Assembly: GCA_003524365.1 (NCBI GenBank)
Contig: DQHS01000019.1
Location: 1,153 to 17,991 of the forward strand
Length of the DNA stretch: 16,839 bases
Source: Cellvibrio sp.
GTDB lineage: Bacteria > Pseudomonadota > Gammaproteobacteria > Pseudomonadales > Cellvibrionaceae
Reading direction: 5' to 3'
In this document: positions 15,605-16,839 of the stretch, piece by piece
Layout of the letters: every line of letters starts with the position of its first letter
Position numbering within the stretch: position 1 is the stretch's first letter
The notes under the pieces: generated by a model
The model's database searches: none
What the model was told of the DNA's origin: nothing
The model's input: the letters and a program-made list of their open reading frames with translations, nothing else
Made by a program: the position numbers and the translations under genes

Positions 15605-15659
15605 TTACCTCAATAGCTCTCATGGCTTCTTCGTGGGTGAAGACAGTCGGTGTTCTGAT
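15605..15659 (-). pseudogene. Possible integron-integrase (IntI) remnant
   Basis: On the minus strand the peptide IRTPTVFTHEEAMRAIEV can be read just after a stop codon at 15660-15662. It resembles the start of the catalytic domain of integron integrases (a PxVLTxxEVxxIL-like segment). Downstream the match is lost, and no further integrase motifs (the R-H-R-Y residues) are found. Orientation and place, divergent from the cassettes and about 260 bases from the first core site, fit a decayed intI. The resemblance is short and could be chance. Confidence 0.3.
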
Positions 15660-15715
15660 CTACCTTTTTACGCATCTGCACTTGTATAGACAACCATACA
15701 TTTTCCCGGCTTAGC

Positions 15716-15771
15716 TTTTGGAGTTAACACTTGCAATTAATTGAAGCTGCCCATACTGCATAACTCCAAAA
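15716..15771. repeat. 11-bp perfect inverted repeat
   Basis: TTTTGGAGTTA (15716-15726) is matched exactly by TAACTCCAAAA (15761-15771), with 34 bases between. The arms contain GTTA and TAAC, but in the order opposite to an attC site. It might be the end of a small mobile or repetitive element, or a regulator site. Confidence 0.6.
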
Positions 15772-15915
15772 CTAATTGAATATGGCTGTAACCCATTGAT
15801 TAAAATGAGCGATAAGTGTGAAAAATTCGCCAGCTTCTGAGGGTTATACTGCGACACAACAAATTAGTTGGAATAAAGCCCTGCGGGTTATATAGTTGGC
15901 GCAATGTAATAAACT

Positions 15916-15923
15916 GTTATGGC
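15916..15923 (+). other. Integron core site at the left end of the array
   Basis: GTTATGGC here is the exact reverse complement of GCCATAAC (16337-16344), which begins the attC of the same cassette. This is the relation expected between the two ends of one integrated cassette, with the crossover between G 15916 and T 15917. No partner arm for a full attC is seen to the left, so this may be an attI-like or secondary site. Confidence 0.65.
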
Positions 15924-16443
15924 AATCAAGGAATATCGTGAATTTGAATAAATCACTAGAAGAGCTGGAAAATGATTTTTGGAATGAGCCTTCAATTAAA
16001 TCAAGCGTGGCTCTGAAATGCCATGCCCTGAGAAAATTACCCATATCAAAACTCTCAGCTGAAAACCTCCGATTTCTTATCGGTCAAAAAATTGGTTTGA
16101 GCTTTCTTGTCCCTTTAGCTTTGGAATTGCTTGAGTCAAATCCTTTGGTTGCCGGTGAAATGTATAAAGGTGATTTGCTCGCTAATGTTTCGGCTATTCC
16201 AGAAGACTTTTGGTGTAAAAATCCCGAGCTTAACAATCGGCTTGTTGAAATAGCAAATGAAGTTGGTATTCTCTCGGAAACAATTAGCAATGAGTTGTTG
16301 CCTGTTCTTTCTGAGTTTAAGCACAAGTAGTGTCAAGCCATAACAAAGCATTGCACCTGACGCATTATAAGTAGCGCTTTTGCAATATCGCTGCGCGAAG
16401 TTTATCGCAACGCGCTACTTACAATCCGCAGGTGAACGCAACG
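15917..16443 (+). mobile_element. Integron gene cassette 1 (CdiI-type immunity gene)
   Basis: The cassette runs from the TT of GTTATGGC to the G of the next core site GTTAAAT. It contains one gene (15938-16330) that fills most of it, with its start 21 bases inside the left boundary and the attC starting seven bases after its stop. The 527-bp length and compact layout are typical of mobile gene cassettes. The boundaries rest on the complementary core boxes. Confidence 0.75.
15938..16330 (+). CDS. Contact-dependent growth inhibition immunity protein (CdiI_2-like), cassette-borne
   Basis: The 130-residue product shows the pattern of a CdiI immunity family. A short acidic N-terminus is followed by ALKCHALRKLPISKLSAENL (residues 25-44), RFLIGQKIGLSFLVPLALELL (45-65), the GDLLANV segment (78-84) and a DFWCKNPEL motif (90-98). 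Members protect cells against the toxin delivered by a neighbouring CdiA protein. No cdiA or cdiB is visible, so this would be an orphan immunity gene. GTG 15938 is chosen because AAGGA lies at 15928-15932, five bases before it, and because the only longer start (TTG 15896) lies outside the cassette. The stop at 16328-16330 is seven bases before the attC. Base composition is more AT-rich than in the housekeeping genes, consistent with acquisition. Confidence 0.75.
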   Translation: MNLNKSLEELENDFWNEPSIKSSVALKCHALRKLPISKLSAENLRFLIGQKIGLSFLVPLALELLESNPLVAGEMYKGDLLANVSAIPEDFWCKNPELNNRLVEIANEVGILSETISNELLPVLSEFKHK

Positions 16444-16449
16444 TTAAAT
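16338..16449 (+). other. Integron attC recombination site (112 bp)
   Basis: R'' is CCATAAC (16338-16344) and R' is GTTAAAT (16443-16449, consensus GTTRRRY). Between them L'' CACCTG (16354-16359) pairs with L' CAGGTG (16429-16434), and the pairing extends outward through TT/AA and GC/GC, leaving G 16353 unpaired as the extrahelical base. Inside, A 16360 is a second bulged base, followed by CG, ATT and a perfect 10-bp stem TAAGTAGCGC (16368-16377) with GCGCTACTTA (16413-16422), then a loop rich in partial pairing. This architecture is specific to attC sites recognised as single-stranded hairpins by integron integrases. Confidence 0.85.
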
Positions 16450-16452
16450 TCT

Positions 16453-16818
16453 ATGAGCATATCAGCAGCACATGCAGCCTCTTTTTATAAAGAGGTTGCG
16501 AAAGAAAAATTAATCTGGAGCATAAGAGATGCTCAGGGCTTTCCTTCTCCACTTTCCGAAAGCGGGCGAAGGTCAATGCCATTTTGGTCAAGCAGATCGC
16601 GGGCCGAACTGATTATAAAGAATGTTAGTGCATACGGAGCTTTTGAGCCTGTCTGTATAAGTTGGTCTGAATTCATTGAGCGCTGGGTTCAAGGTTTGAC
16701 ACAAGATAATATTTTGGTTGGTATAAATTGGTCTGGCGCGCAGGCTACGGGTTATGATACTGAGCCTATTGACTGTAAGAAAAATATTGAAGCTTATTTA
16801 AAAAACAACGAAATTTAA
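16453..16818 (+). CDS. DUF2750 family protein, cassette-borne
   Basis: The 121-residue product matches the DUF2750 family along its whole length. Landmarks are SFYKEVAKEKLIWSIRDAQGF (residues 10-30), the SGRRSMPFWSSRSRAELI segment (37-54), AFEPVCISWSEFIERWVQGL (63-82) and the strongly conserved VGINWSGAQATGYD stretch (89-102). The biochemical function is unknown; small soluble proteins of this family are often found in cassettes and accessory regions. ATG 16453 is chosen because the longer GTG (16432) lies inside the attC of the preceding cassette. There is no ribosome binding site before the ATG, so translation may depend on read-through from upstream transcripts. The stop TAA (16816-16818) lies inside the R'' box of the next attC. 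Confidence 0.85.
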   Translation: MSISAAHAASFYKEVAKEKLIWSIRDAQGFPSPLSESGRRSMPFWSSRSRAELIIKNVSAYGAFEPVCISWSEFIERWVQGLTQDNILVGINWSGAQATGYDTEPIDCKKNIEAYLKNNEI

Positions 16819-16839
16819 CAAGCGACTGTGGTAAAAAAT
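16813..16839 (+). other. Start of a second attC site (truncated by window end)
   Basis: ATTTAAC (16813-16819) fits the R'' consensus RYYYAAC exactly and is followed by AAGCGACTG, as expected for the spacer and L'' region. Only the left arm is in the window, so the hairpin cannot be checked. Confidence 0.65.

Larger units (their letters stand above)
15533..15915. other. AT-rich interval between the SLATT-like gene and the cassette array
   Basis: No intact gene is evident in these 383 bases. It holds an 11-bp inverted repeat (15716-15771), a short minus-strand open frame of 48 codons from a GTG at 15857 to TAA at 15711 with no recognised family, and a minus-strand stretch resembling part of a tyrosine recombinase (15605-15659). 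The position directly upstream of the first cassette core site is where attI and a divergent intI would be in a complete integron. I could not fold a convincing attC here. Confidence 0.55.
16444..16839 (+). mobile_element. Integron gene cassette 2 (DUF2750), cut by the window end
   Basis: The cassette starts at the TT of GTTAAATT (16443-16450). AATTTAAC (16812-16819), its exact 8-base complement, begins the next attC, which continues past the window. The single gene starts nine bases inside the left boundary, leaving almost no untranslated leader. Confidence 0.75.

Noticed and set aside
15684..15702. TGTAT...ATACA dyad considered as a LexA box for an integrase
   Set aside because: It lacks the CTG-N10-CAG pattern of gammaproteobacterial LexA sites.
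15786..15922. Possible attC to the left of cassette 1, using GTAAC near 15788 and GTTATGG at 15916
   Set aside because: The inner arms do not pair: only a CATTG/CAATG match is found and the spacers differ (1 against 9 bases). It may be an attI-like or secondary site instead.

Overview
The window looks like a chromosomal segment of a plant-polysaccharide-degrading gammaproteobacterium, most likely Cellvibrio or a close relative. The reasons are a secreted pectate lyase with a long polyserine linker, a secreted GH5 glycosidase, a GH11-like lipoprotein remnant, and ordinary gammaproteobacterial housekeeping genes (tamA, tamB, rlmJ). The genus is inferred from gene style; there is no rRNA or marker gene here to confirm it.

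Layout, left to right. Positions 1-322 hold no gene I can support. A GTG-started orphan periplasmic solute-binding-like protein follows on + (323-1195). On the minus strand lie a PL3 pectate lyase (1274-2410, with a good terminator just beyond it), a GH5 glycoside hydrolase (2707-3801), tamB (3905-7816) and tamA (7924-9699). tamA and tamB encode the outer- and inner-membrane parts of the translocation and assembly module. Divergently on + are rlmJ (9889-10734), a small membrane protein, a DUF486 membrane protein, and a membrane-anchored GGDEF-EAL protein (11696-13627) for cyclic-di-GMP turnover.

From about 13630 the sequence becomes accessory. It holds a complete vapBC toxin-antitoxin module with a near-consensus promoter and a perfect 14-bp palindrome beside the -10 box. 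Next are a GH11-like lipoprotein gene broken by two compensating frameshifts, a strong bidirectional terminator, and a small two-TM protein resembling SLATT/DUF4231 effectors.

The most notable part is the right end. Two integron gene cassettes can be read directly from core-site logic. Cassette 1 (15917-16443) begins at GTTATGGC, ends with the exact complement GCCATAAC, and carries an orphan CdiI-type contact-dependent-inhibition immunity gene. It ends in a 112-bp attC (16338-16449) whose arms pair and leave an extrahelical G, as attC sites do. Cassette 2 (16444 to beyond the window) carries a DUF2750 gene whose stop codon lies inside the next R'' box, and its two core boxes are again complementary. 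No intact integron integrase is present. A short minus-strand stretch (15605-15659) has an integrase-like peptide in the place and orientation expected for intI, so the array may be a relic (CALIN-type) whose integrase has decayed. I see no CRISPR array, rRNA, tRNA or insertion sequence.
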